Positions 40,170-49,295 of a stretch of DNA of 64,000 bases are shown here, piece after piece. The notes below the pieces were generated by a model. It did no database searches. It saw only the letters and a program-made list of their open reading frames with translations, and was not told the DNA's origin. Within the stretch, counting starts at the first letter, position 1. Each line of letters starts with the position of its first letter. This stretch comes from Phytophthora sp. 'mugwort' (Eukaryota; Oomycota; Peronosporomycetes; Peronosporales; Peronosporaceae): contig JAUCEF010000006.1 in the NCBI GenBank assembly GCA_033558025.1, positions 558,001 through 622,000 of the forward strand, in the 5' to 3' direction. Made by a program: the position numbers and the translations under genes.

Positions 40170-41705
40170 ATGCGTCGCGCAATGCACTCACAGGCGTTCA
40201 AGAGCCTTACGCGCCGCGCGCAGCAGACGGTAGCTCCCTGCGCTGGTCCGTCCCTCTCGCACATCCAGTCGCGCGCGCTGTTCCAGTCGACGCGCGTGTT
40301 CTCCACCGCCGCGCCCAAGGCCTCGGAGGAGGACGCCAGTGTCCCCGTACAGGTGGTGGAGGAGGTCACAGCCGAGGAGGAAGACGAGGACGACATTGGC
40401 CGCAAGCTCAAGCCGCGCGAGGTCGTGGAGCAGCTTAACAAGTACATCGTGGGGCAGGCCGACGCGAAGCGCGCTGTGGCCATTGCGCTGCGCAACCGCT
40501 GGCGCCGTCAGAAGATCTCGGACGAGCTGCGTCAGGAGGTGAGCCCCAAGAACATTCTGATGATCGGTCCTACGGGCTGCGGCAAAACGGAGATTGCGCG
40601 CCGGCTAGCGAAGCTGTCGGAGGCACCGTTCGTCAAAGTGGAGGCCACCAAGTTCACTGAGGTGGGCTTCCACGGCCGCGATGTGGACCAGATCATTCGC
40701 GACCTCGTGGAGAACGCCATCAACATGGTCAAGAAGCACCGCAAGGAGCGTCTGCGCAAGCAAGTGCAGCACCTCGTGGAGAGCCGCATCTTGGACGTGC
40801 TCACGGGCGCTAATGTCACGGAGCGCTCGCGCGCCACGTTCGAGCGTCTGCTGCGTGCCGGAGAGCTGGAGGACCGTATTATTGAGATAGACGTCCCTGC
40901 CGCTAAAACCCCCGGCGGTCAGCCCATCTCGTTCGTCGGTGGCGAAGGAAAGGGCATTTCCATGGAAGTGTTCGGCCGAGCGTTTGGTGAGAAGAAAACG
41001 GAGCGCAAGCGCATGACCATCGCTGAGTCCCGTGGTGTTTTCGAGGAGATGGAGATGGAGAACGCCATTGATATGTCGGATGTCGTGCGTGAAGCCATCC
41101 AAGAGACAGAGGAGAACGGCATTGTCTTCATCGATGAGATCGATAAGATCTGTTCCAGCGGAGACTTCCGTCGCTCCTCGGATCCGAGTAGTGAAGGTGT
41201 GCAGCGCGACCTGCTGCCTCTGATTGAAGGCAGCGTCATCTCTACCAAGCACGGCAACGTCAATACGGACCACATTCTGTTCGTCGGCTCTGGTGCTTTC
41301 CACTCGTCGAAGCCGTCAGACCTGCTTGCTGAGCTGCAGGGCCGTCTGCCCATCCGCGTTGAGCTTAAGGGACTCACGGAGGAAGACCTGCACCGTATTC
41401 TGACAGAGCCCGTGACGAACCTGATCAAACAGCAGACTGAGCTTATCAAGACGGAGGGTGTTAATCTGAACTTCAGAGAGGATGCTGTCCGCGAGATCGC
41501 TCGCGTTGCTGCGGAGATTAACCAAACCGTGGAGAACATTGGAGCTCGACGACTGCACACAGTGGTGGAAAAGGTAGTGGAAGACATTAGTTTCGACAGT
41601 TCCGAGATGACCCCTGGATCCACTGTCACTATCACGAAAGAGTTTGTGCTTGAGCGCGTCGGCAAGCTCATGAAGAAGACAGACCTCTCCAAGTTTATTT
41701 TGTAG
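40170..41705 (+). CDS. hslU: Mitochondrial HslU ATPase (HslVU protease unfoldase)
   Basis: A 511-aa AAA+ protein. The first ~60 residues are basic, hydroxylated and acid-poor (RRAMHSQAFKSLTRRAQQT), a typical mitochondrial presequence. The mature part starts near LKPREVVEQLNKYIVGQ. Walker A is GPTGCGKTE (about residues 133-141), Walker B GIVFIDEIDKI, the I-domain contains KRMTIAESRGVFEEME, the sensor-2 region is ENIGARRLHTVVEKVVED, and the C-terminus ends DLSKFIL, the conserved tail that docks into the HslV peptidase. HslVU is a bacterial-type proteasome relative kept in mitochondria of some protists. Start 40170 is chosen over an upstream in-frame ATG at 40041, which lies in a low-quality leader. 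Confidence 0.93.
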   Translation: MRRAMHSQAFKSLTRRAQQTVAPCAGPSLSHIQSRALFQSTRVFSTAAPKASEEDASVPVQVVEEVTAEEEDEDDIGRKLKPREVVEQLNKYIVGQADAKRAVAIALRNRWRRQKISDELRQEVSPKNILMIGPTGCGKTEIARRLAKLSEAPFVKVEATKFTEVGFHGRDVDQIIRDLVENAINMVKKHRKERLRKQVQHLVESRILDVLTGANVTERSRATFERLLRAGELEDRIIEIDVPAAKTPGGQPISFVGGEGKGISMEVFGRAFGEKKTERKRMTIAESRGVFEEMEMENAIDMSDVVREAIQETEENGIVFIDEIDKICSSGDFRRSSDPSSEGVQRDLLPLIEGSVISTKHGNVNTDHILFVGSGAFHSSKPSDLLAELQGRLPIRVELKGLTEEDLHRILTEPVTNLIKQQTELIKTEGVNLNFREDAVREIARVAAEINQTVENIGARRLHTVVEKVVEDISFDSSEMTPGSTVTITKEFVLERVGKLMKKTDLSKFIL

Positions 41706-41910
41706 ATCATGGAAGCAGCCAGCTCACCTCTTGAGCTTTCATTGACCCGATCAAATAATGGAAGATGATTCGTGTGTCCTACCTAAACTTTAGTTCATGC
41801 ATATTATTATTGGTAACTTTGCATTACTAGTACTGGCATCAAGATTTCAAGTTGTCGAAAGATACGGCGAGTTAATTTGATTGAAAATCTAAATACACGC
41901 TATCTGATGT

Positions 41911-43512
41911 CTACCAGATCTCTATCTCCTCCTGAATACGCTGCAGTTCTTGCTTGGGAAGCACTGTCGTGCTATCACCTTGCCGAAGGCCGTCACGAGC
42001 GATTGCGATCTGCAGATCAAGGTTGCGCTGAAGCGCGGTGTCGTAAGCTGCATCTAAGTCCTCCATGAGCGCATCCATAGTCTTTTCTGCATCATTGGGG
42101 TCGGTTTGGTTCATATGTTCGTCCTCATCTTCGTCAGGGGCGACGAACGCCGTGCTGTTTGGCATCAGCATGTCATCATCAAGTGAAAACTCACACACTT
42201 GCCGCAGGTTGGAACTGTGGTAACTTGAGTAGCAATGACGAAGCCCAAGGGGGCTCTCCACCCAAGCAGGCAACTGGCTCCAGCCTGCTTCTGATTCGAC
42301 TGCCAAACTGGTAGTGATTGAGGCTTCGGTGGCGAGTGTTGAGTGATTTCTCACGCTCTTGCTCGACCTCAAAGCAGCCAGAAGGTTTTCTAGCAGCTCC
42401 GCGCGATCTCCTGCTGCCTTAAGCGTCTCGGCAAAAACGAGCATCTCAGCCCCGCATCGGCATAAATCTTCAATTGGGCCGATTTGGAGCTTTACCCTCT
42501 GGCGGTATTCGCTGCTCACCATAAACTTAATCCACTGCAGCACCATGTCGAACTCATTCAGCTGAAAATCTTGTTCGTCTTGCGCAAGCTCATCTTCCTC
42601 TTCTTCAGTTTGATGACGAGACTTCGGCGGGCTGATCGCGTCGAACACCTTCCGACACAAACTCGCCAGCAACGAGGCACTAAATCCCCTCCACAACGGC
42701 TGCAGTTGCAGCAACAAAGCTATGAACACCTCCTTTTGGAAAATCTCCGCACCATCCTTAATATTTTCGCCTTTCGGAAGCGTTGGTGCTTCGAGGAACA
42801 GCAGTCCAGTCGGCGCCACCCGCTCGCTGTACTGCTCTCCAACCACCAGCAACGACACGACTACATTGCGCAGGCTGTCTGCGTCCAGCGCCGGCTTCGA
42901 AGCTACCTGGTTCTCTTGTGCCGAATCCGTTTGAATCTCTGCATGTCCTGGATGCTTCTTCAGATGAGGCAGTTGCTCAAACAACCACTGCGCCACGTGA
43001 TGCACCTGGCCTCGAATCAAGTCCTCCTGAGCCCCCCAATAGTTGGCACGAAGCCATGCCAGGAGGTGGCGAGCAGCGAAGCGCAGTACCGGCAGTGACG
43101 GCAGCTGATTATGCGTGGACTCATGGCGGAGGTCCACGACCCAGAGCGGGATGCCAATGCGCTGCGCCAGCGTGCTGACGGCCAGAGCGTACGCACCCTT
43201 CTGGGAACCGTCAACCAGGCCGTTCACGCAGCGTACGATGACGCCTGCGTACAACAGCGAAAGTTCCATATGCGAGCGCGAGCTGGCGCCCACTGCGTGA
43301 TGGTGGTGCTGTGCCATAGTCTCATGAAGCTGCAGCTCCACCAGCTGCGCCGTGGTGTTAATGGCCACGGGGAGCTGAACGCGACTGCGCCATGAAGCCA
43401 CGCGGGAGACGACGCGCTGCTGCGCATACGGGTCGCTGCTGAAAAGGCCCACATGCACCTCCTGCCACTCAGCCCAGTCGAGCCACGGTACTGCGTTCCT
43501 GCGCCCACTCAT
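41911..43512 (-). CDS. LAS1: LAS1 family pre-rRNA ITS2 endoribonuclease
   Basis: A 533-aa protein. LAS1 cleaves ITS2 during 60S ribosome biogenesis, working with Grc3/NOL9. The N-terminal Las1 domain shows VPWLDWAEWQEVHVGLFS, a run of helices with GVIVRCVNGLVDGSQKGAYA, and the HEPN catalytic motif DLRHESTHNQLPSL (residues 127-140; R-H-x-x-T-H). The C-terminal two thirds are less conserved and end in an acidic segment. The start at 43512 (MSGRRNAVPW) is preferred to the upstream Met at 43605 because the family begins right before VPW and the promoter (GTCACTTC, about 43524-43517) would otherwise be coding. It is convergent with HslU, 205 bp apart. Confidence 0.9.
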   Translation of the reverse strand: MSGRRNAVPWLDWAEWQEVHVGLFSSDPYAQQRVVSRVASWRSRVQLPVAINTTAQLVELQLHETMAQHHHHAVGASSRSHMELSLLYAGVIVRCVNGLVDGSQKGAYALAVSTLAQRIGIPLWVVDLRHESTHNQLPSLPVLRFAARHLLAWLRANYWGAQEDLIRGQVHHVAQWLFEQLPHLKKHPGHAEIQTDSAQENQVASKPALDADSLRNVVVSLLVVGEQYSERVAPTGLLFLEAPTLPKGENIKDGAEIFQKEVFIALLLQLQPLWRGFSASLLASLCRKVFDAISPPKSRHQTEEEEDELAQDEQDFQLNEFDMVLQWIKFMVSSEYRQRVKLQIGPIEDLCRCGAEMLVFAETLKAAGDRAELLENLLAALRSSKSVRNHSTLATEASITTSLAVESEAGWSQLPAWVESPLGLRHCYSSYHSSNLRQVCEFSLDDDMLMPNSTAFVAPDEDEDEHMNQTDPNDAEKTMDALMEDLDAAYDTALQRNLDLQIAIARDGLRQGDSTTVLPKQELQRIQEEIEIW

Positions 43513-43694
43513 TTTGAAGTGACGTCCAATTATCCGAGCGAGCTTTGCCCATAATTGAATTTTAATTAACCAATCAGGAATAACAATATGTTTTGGGGAC
43601 TCCATTAGAATGGGTCTAACAATAATTGGGTGGAGGGGACATGAACAGCATCCACCGGCTGCTCAGCTGCGGGTGCTTACTTATGATTCTGCGC

Positions 43695-44591
43695 TCAACG
43701 GTCCGTACATACCGACGAGGCTGTTGGAGACACTTGCTGACAGCAATAACAGTGATTCCAGTCATTCTCGCAGCGACTGCATCGACTAGCATCGCTGTCG
43801 GCCATCGAGGCGCTGGGACGCTCGTGCGCAGGACTATCGACACCGTCGCTCACTGCGGCGACGTTGACAGGATACACGCAGTCCTGGTCACTGTTGCAAT
43901 AGCAGTGTGTCCATTTCTGCAGGCAGAGATGGCACGTATCCGTGCCGACCTGGCGCTGGTTGCGTGACAGCCTGGACTGGTCACTCTGGTCCGAAAGGGT
44001 CGTGTATGCCAGGCTCTTGGTGCGGAGGCCCGCAGCCTTAATCTGCTGCTGGCGCTTTTCCTCCATTGCCTGCAGGATCTCAATGGGGCGCTGCTTGGAC
44101 GCCACGGTAGGAAAAAGTGTCTCCGTCTGCTCCATCTGCAAAAAGGACTTCAAGATGCAGTTCTCAATGTTTTCGCTAGCCTGGGGGCAATTATCAAAGC
44201 TTCGCGCCATGATGCACAGCAGCATGTGCCTCAAAAAGAGCCCCAGACTGTCCATGCGCTCCTTCACGACGGCCGCACGGCTCGAACGCAGCAGCCGTCG
44301 GCGTGGGAACGGGTAGTCCGCTATCTGCTGCAGATACTGCTCGCAGAAGCCGCAGTGTCCCCAGGACACGAGCTCCATGAGCTCCTTGCGTAGCTTATAG
44401 AAGTCCGAGTAGCGCCTCCGCACGACGCATTTGCCTCCGCTCGTGACATTGCGCACGAATACCGTGTACATGGTGTATTTGTGGCCCTTAGTGTGGAGCT
44501 TGGCGCCACCATCGTCGCTGTCGAGCGTGTCGCCGCCCTCAATCTCCTTGGACGCCGTGATCACGACCGAGATGGAATCTTCATCAATCAT
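43695..44591 (-). CDS. PX-domain protein with two CxxC-x3-W-x-HCYC motifs
   Basis: A 298-aa protein from the Met at 44591; the frame stays open upstream to 44990, so a longer or spliced N-terminus is possible. The PX (phosphoinositide-binding) domain covers about residues 5-150: ISVVITASKEI, KYTMYTVFVRNV, RRRYSDFYKLRKEL (binding-site Arg-Tyr), YPFPRRRLLRSS and LGLFLRHML. The C-terminal 80 aa contain two equal Cys motifs: C220-x2-C223-x3-W227-x-H229-C230-Y-C232 and C271-x2-C274-x3-W278-x-H280-C281-Y-C283. They look like small zinc-binding modules. Likely a peripheral endosomal membrane protein; the partner is unknown. Confidence 0.8.
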   Translation of the reverse strand: MIDEDSISVVITASKEIEGGDTLDSDDGGAKLHTKGHKYTMYTVFVRNVTSGGKCVVRRRYSDFYKLRKELMELVSWGHCGFCEQYLQQIADYPFPRRRLLRSSRAAVVKERMDSLGLFLRHMLLCIMARSFDNCPQASENIENCILKSFLQMEQTETLFPTVASKQRPIEILQAMEEKRQQQIKAAGLRTKSLAYTTLSDQSDQSRLSRNQRQVGTDTCHLCLQKWTHCYCNSDQDCVYPVNVAAVSDGVDSPAHERPSASMADSDASRCSRCENDWNHCYCCQQVSPTASSVCTDR

Positions 44592-44893
44592 GTTGGTCTG
44601 CCACGTATGGGGCGTACGGGGGCGCTCGAAGACGATAACACCACGCGCTGCTGGCTGGAGCTGCGCGCGGCCACCAAGGTGATTGACCGACGAGACTTTC
44701 CTGCGCAGCCTCGTCCTCGTTCTTCGACTGCACGACAGAGTATGGGAAAAACAGAAGCGTCTTGGCCAAAATTCGGATGATGGGTCGCATGTTGCGCCAA
44801 TGTCGCACCAGCAGTGTAGCCATCTGTGTAGCGGCCATTCTGGCCTCGTTGCGAAAATGCACAGTCGACGAGGCAGTTCACGCCCTTGAAACC

Positions 44894-45121
44894 TCACCGG
44901 TAACTCCAAGCTGGAAGGCGAAGTATTCGTCCGATATCCATGGTGGCACCCCAGTTCATCGTTCGAAAAGCTTCCAGCACCTGTGGCCAACGTGACGTTT
45001 CGATGCCCGAACGGCTTTTGGCAGTTGCGGCAAGGATGGACATCATGAGCCAGAGTTCTTGATTGTTATTGCCATTGTAGCTTAAGACTTGGTCGCGCTC
45101 AACCTGGCGCATGCTTGGCAA
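44894..45121 (-). CDS. Unrecognised short frame, possibly an exon
   Basis: A frame of 75 aa (MPSMRQVERDQVL ... NGNNNQELWLMMSILAATAK ... LRLPAWSYR) with protein-like composition, ending at a good GTGAGG donor near 44899. It could be a first exon of the PX gene or an independent small gene; a matching downstream exon in phase was not established. Confidence 0.35.
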   Translation of the reverse strand: MPSMRQVERDQVLSYNGNNNQELWLMMSILAATAKSRSGIETSRWPQVLEAFRTMNWGATMDIGRILRLPAWSYR

Positions 45122-45171
45122 AATGTCCCTATACTTTTAAATACTATCTTGTACTGTGTTGACAGCGATGC

Positions 45172-46497
45172 CTACTTTTGATTCGCACACACCTCCGATA
45201 CGGGCCCCGAGAGCGGGATACGCTCCGCATTCGACAAGGACGCCGGTCGCGTGACCAGCTCCTGTGTCTTTTCCTGCGTGTCCGCCTTTTCGGCCATTCG
45301 CTCCAGCGCGAACACCAGCAGCGACCTTTCTTGAAGGAAGTCGCGGCTAGACTCGGCCTTACCGAAATCGCTCACAAACGCCAGCAGTTTTTCGCAGTTG
45401 CGCACCAGAAGTTGCTCCACCTCGGGCGACTTGTTCGGGTTGGCCACGAAGATCTTGAACACATGGAAAGCGTCCATGCGCAAGGCCTCGCTCGGCTCAC
45501 GCAGCAAGAGCATCACCTGTTTTAAGTTGTTGCGCGAGGCAACGTACCGCTGCATCACAGTAAAGTTCACAGGGTCGAGTAGCAGCTCCGACAGCAACTG
45601 CAGCGACTGCCTCTTGGTGGCGTAGTTTTCCGACGAAAGCAAGCCATTCAGCAGTCCGAAAACGCGGTCAAACGACTCGTCCAGAATTTGCACAGTCGCC
45701 TTCTTGTGCACCGTCAGTAATCGCGAGATGTTGATGAGCGCGTCGGCTGAGATGTCAAAGTTGCTGTTCTCCATTGTGACCTTGAATAGGAATTCAAACT
45801 CTGGCTCGAGATCCTTGAGGAAAATCATTGTAAGCGTCTGGTGCTCGAAGCAGTCGCGTAGCATCGACCCGCAGATCAGTGCTGTTTCGTTGTTTCGGTA
45901 GCCTTCGACAAGCCATCGCATGATGTCCGGTCGGTCACCGATCAGTTCAATAAAACCGCGTAGATTGTGCACGGTCAGAGCCCGGAACACGTTGCCCACG
46001 TACTTGCGCGTCTCGAATGTCAATTGGCCCAGCACCTTGGGCATCAGCACCTTCTCCAGCACGCGGTAGCGCAGCAGCAACTCAGCCATGTCGTCCATCT
46101 TCTTCTCGCGGTCGCCCTGCTCTTCGTCCCAGTCGTGGAAGACAGCCCGAATTTTGGCCCACTTGCGCTCGAGCTCGCCGGGCACTGTCTTCTCGGAGGC
46201 CGCCTCCTCGTCGCTTGACTCTTCCTCGGGTGGCGGGTTGCTGTCATAGTCCTGTTCGCAAGCGCTAGCCACGTCTCCATCCCCGCTGGGCGCTTCCTCC
46301 GCCTCAGCAACGTCCTCGTCGCCCTCGGGCTTACGCTCTACCAGGGCCGCGCCCGAGCTCGCTGCGATGCTGAGACTCTGGAACGCCGCGTCTAGCTTGT
46401 CATCCGGCACCAGCTCGCGCAGGAGCACGTCCACGGAGCGCACAAGCTCGCCTGTGGGGTTCAGCCTGGACCAGAAGAAGGTGTTGACGCGGTTCAT
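45172..46497 (-). CDS. MO25: MO25/CAB39 scaffold protein with acidic insertion
   Basis: A 441-aa protein. MO25 is the armadillo-like scaffold that activates STE20/LKB1-type kinases. It begins NTFFWSRLNPTGELVRSV; after an inserted acidic stretch (about residues 55-110, GDEDVAEAEEAPSGDGD, ESSDEEAAS) the family resumes with KWAKIRAVFHD, EKVLMPKVLGQLTFETRK, NNETALICGSMLRDCFEH (family NxxIALNCGxMLRECxRHE), FDISADALINISRLLTVHK, SSENYATKRQSLQLLSELLL and DAFHVFKIFVANPNKSPEV. Normal family length is about 340 aa, so the extra ~100 residues come mainly from the insertion and the C-terminal tail. Confidence 0.93.
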   Translation of the reverse strand: MNRVNTFFWSRLNPTGELVRSVDVLLRELVPDDKLDAAFQSLSIAASSGAALVERKPEGDEDVAEAEEAPSGDGDVASACEQDYDSNPPPEEESSDEEAASEKTVPGELERKWAKIRAVFHDWDEEQGDREKKMDDMAELLLRYRVLEKVLMPKVLGQLTFETRKYVGNVFRALTVHNLRGFIELIGDRPDIMRWLVEGYRNNETALICGSMLRDCFEHQTLTMIFLKDLEPEFEFLFKVTMENSNFDISADALINISRLLTVHKKATVQILDESFDRVFGLLNGLLSSENYATKRQSLQLLSELLLDPVNFTVMQRYVASRNNLKQVMLLLREPSEALRMDAFHVFKIFVANPNKSPEVEQLLVRNCEKLLAFVSDFGKAESSRDFLQERSLLVFALERMAEKADTQEKTQELVTRPASLSNAERIPLSGPVSEVCANQK

Positions 46498-47273
46498 CGT
46501 TTACTGTCTACTGAGCTCGCGTGTAGGGCGCCAAACGCGTGAGAAATTTGGGTCTGATTCTTCTCTGCGCGGTACAGAGCGCAGTGGTTCTCACGGACGT
46601 GTTCGCTTGGTCACTCTCGCTGCCGACGCTTGGGAGGAGTCAGTGCTGTTCTTCGTCTCCGCCGTTAAAATGCGAGATGGCTCACAGGCCAGCGCGTCGC
46701 ACTCACCACCGGCGATCGATCTTGGGACTGCAACCCGGACTCACAAGCGACATACCGCGATCGACGACAGTGTCCAGGCGACGGGCCATTGTGGTGATTT
46801 GGACTTAAATAAAGTATGGTTATAGCCGTTATCGCGGACCTTCTTCGACGCATGGTACGTATGCTTGGGGAAGGGTACGGGGCAAGCTCAGATCCGAGAC
46901 TGCTCGGGATGACATCACAAGCGCTAAATGCACTTCAACACCTGCCAACGCCATGAGCCAATTTGATAACACTGGGATTCGCTGTTACTGCGCTGCAGCT
47001 GGGCTTGAGCTTGAGCTCTTCAACATGTTCTCAGGAAGCACCATAGAGCGAGCGAGAGAGAGAGAGGCTCACGCAGATTTTCCTCCTGCTTTTCTGAGTC
47101 GAAAGCTGAGGCTACGTTCTCGAGCAAGTAGCGCTTAATCCCTGATCTTCGTTGATTAACTGTTGGATGTGTGGATAGCAAGCATTCCTGCTGTCCAGGT
47201 TCCAGTCGAAGCCAAGATCGAGATCGACAGAAGCCAAGTGCTGGGTGGTCTAGCGGCTCGCGTCATCGCAGTG
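46498..47273. other. Intergenic region upstream of MO25
   Basis: No gene with family features. A short GA-rich microsatellite (GCGAGAGAGAGAGAG) lies near 47049. Confidence 0.4.
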
Positions 47274-47474
47274 CTAAAGGACGGCAGCGCCGCCGACAAC
47301 CATGAAGATGATTGTCATGACGGTGATCAGCCTGTCGGCATGGTAGAAATAATGCATGGAATTGCTTGCCTCCGCGGATGTTACATGTACCACGCCGAGA
47401 GGCTTCAGACCCATTTGTGCATTAACATTGGGCTTATATGCGTTACCGATATCGGAGTTGTTGGCACTTTCTGA
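47274..47474 (-). other. Possible C-terminal exon of an unrecognised membrane protein
   Basis: A 66-codon frame without its own early Met runs from a TTCGTTAG acceptor-like site to a stop at 47274: ESANNSDIGNAYKPN ... YHADRLITVMTIIFMVVGGA. It ends in a hydrophobic helix, so it could be the tail of a membrane protein or a gene relic. No upstream exon was identified. Confidence 0.3.
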
Positions 47475-47698
47475 CTAACGAAGATGGGCCCGTACGCGAC
47501 AAAGCAAACCATCGTGCGCGACGCGAAATGGCTGGACAGGAGCGGAGCTCACATATCTGGCTCAGCTGTACATTTCGTACGTATGTGGGGTCAATTAGAT
47601 GGTGAGGCTTTCGCAATCGCGCGGATAGACATACGACCCCTGTTGCTGCTGTAAATGGACTTGTATTGTTGGTAGTGGTATGCATTACTTTCATCTAC

Positions 47699-49009
47699 TT
47701 AGACCGTCACCATTGCTCGACGGTTCGGGTTCCTCTGCAGCTTGTGACTACGGTTATCCAGACGCGAGCGGTTTTTCTCGTGCCAGAAATTCTTGCGCTT
47801 AGCCTCAACGATGGACATGCCACCGGCAATGTTGTTGCGCTTCTTGAGGAAGTTGGCCACAAATGCCGTCGATAAGGCCGTGCTGCCGCCGCGAGGATCG
47901 ACACCCGCAGTATGGTACGCCAGTAGCAGGTACTCCTTGTGGGCAGCAAGCACCGATGCGCGTGACTCCTCCGGACGGAAATGCTGCTTGTAGTAGCGGC
48001 GGAACTCGCGACGACCAAGGCGGCGGCCGCTGGCCAGCACCAGCTCGCCCGTCTCGGACACGCCGATGGAGTTCTCGTCATCCTCCTCCTCCTCGTCATA
48101 CTCCAGTTTGTCCTCCTCAATGACCTCCTCGTCACTCTCGATGCTCGCCTCGCTGTCAGTTTCCCACTCGACATTCTCCTCCTCAGCAACAGCCTTGTTC
48201 TTCTTGTACTGCGCCGAGAAGTCGTAGAACTCCACTAGCTCGTCCAGATCCTCGTCGTCATAGCGCAATTTGCAATGAGATAGTGACGTCATGTGCTTCT
48301 GCACATCCTGGTGACAGTGGAAGGCTTTGCCCTTGCCGTTGCAGTACAGGCAAAAGAATCCGACCTTGACCTTCTCAGACAAGTAGCTAATCAAACCCTC
48401 CAGGTCCACCAAGAACTCCACGTCCGGGATGAAGAAGCCGTGCTCCTTTAGCATGTGCGTCAGGCACGAGTCAAAGTCCGCCGCGTGGTGCACGCAGAAA
48501 ATGCAATCCTCCTTCTCCAGCGGCACCTGCTTCTTGTACTCCTCGATCTCTTTAGCCAGCTCCTCCTCCGTCATCTCCTTGGGCTCACTGGCCAGCGTGT
48601 TATCGTCCAGAGAGACAACCTCCATTTTCTTCTCCACGGTCTCCACCCCCGAGGCGATCTCGGGGTTCTTCTTGGCGTTGGCCAAGTGCTTCTTGGATGC
48701 CAAGTGATTCTCGTGCGCGTTCGTGGTCGTGAACGTCTTGTTACACGACACGCACTTGAGTAATGTCTTGACACCCGCCTTCTTAATCTGCTCCTTGCGG
48801 GCGCGCTGCTTCTCCTTGGGGTCATTGGCGGTCTGCGCCTCCTTCTCCTCGCGCACCTTGCGCATGCGGAATTCGAACTGCTCCTCGGACACAGGCGGCA
48901 GCTCCACCACCTTGCGCTTGAGGTTATAGCGGTGCCAATCCATGCGGAAGTGATCCTTCTGCTCCACAGGCGACGCAAACTCCAGGCGGCAAGCTGTGCA
49001 CGTAAACAT
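47699..49009 (-). CDS. REI1: REI1/ZNF622-type 60S maturation zinc-finger protein
   Basis: A 436-aa protein of the cytoplasmic pre-60S factor family that inspects the peptide exit tunnel and allows release of Arx1. Four C2H2-type units are visible: CTACRLEFASPVEQKDHF with H-H (N-terminus), CVSCNKTFTTTNAHENHL, CIFCVHHAADFDSCLTHM and CLYCNGKGKAFHCHQDVQKH, followed by LRYDDEDLDELVEFYDFS, a long acidic stretch (ESDEEVIEEDKLEYDEEEED) and the conserved C-terminal LASGRRLGRREFRRYYKQH. The start at MFTCTAC is fixed by the first finger. It is divergent from the D2HGDH gene, with 286 bp between start codons. Confidence 0.92.
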   Translation of the reverse strand: MFTCTACRLEFASPVEQKDHFRMDWHRYNLKRKVVELPPVSEEQFEFRMRKVREEKEAQTANDPKEKQRARKEQIKKAGVKTLLKCVSCNKTFTTTNAHENHLASKKHLANAKKNPEIASGVETVEKKMEVVSLDDNTLASEPKEMTEEELAKEIEEYKKQVPLEKEDCIFCVHHAADFDSCLTHMLKEHGFFIPDVEFLVDLEGLISYLSEKVKVGFFCLYCNGKGKAFHCHQDVQKHMTSLSHCKLRYDDEDLDELVEFYDFSAQYKKNKAVAEEENVEWETDSEASIESDEEVIEEDKLEYDEEEEDDENSIGVSETGELVLASGRRLGRREFRRYYKQHFRPEESRASVLAAHKEYLLLAYHTAGVDPRGGSTALSTAFVANFLKKRNNIAGGMSIVEAKRKNFWHEKNRSRLDNRSHKLQRNPNRRAMVTV

Positions 49010-49295
49010 GGCTGTAGTGATAGGCGGTCGACGCGGTCGATGTCTTCCGCTGTTGCCCTTGGAATCAGAGGAACTTTTCAGCGATGATACGCCAATCGGT
49101 TGGCCCGCACTTATGTCCGGAAAAGAATGCCCCCAGGTTGGTCCACCACATCAATTATACACTACATGTAACGTTCGCGCAACATTTGCCAACTTTGTTT
49201 GCGCGACGCGAACCATCGACTTGTCTTTAGCGCAGGTGTCCGCACCAGCGCAACACTCCTCAAGCTCCACACCCAGAAGAAGCCCCTTGGCTGCT

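Noticed and set aside
47049..47065. GA microsatellite as a GAGA-type promoter element
   Set aside because: It is far from any supported start codon and is better seen as a simple repeat.
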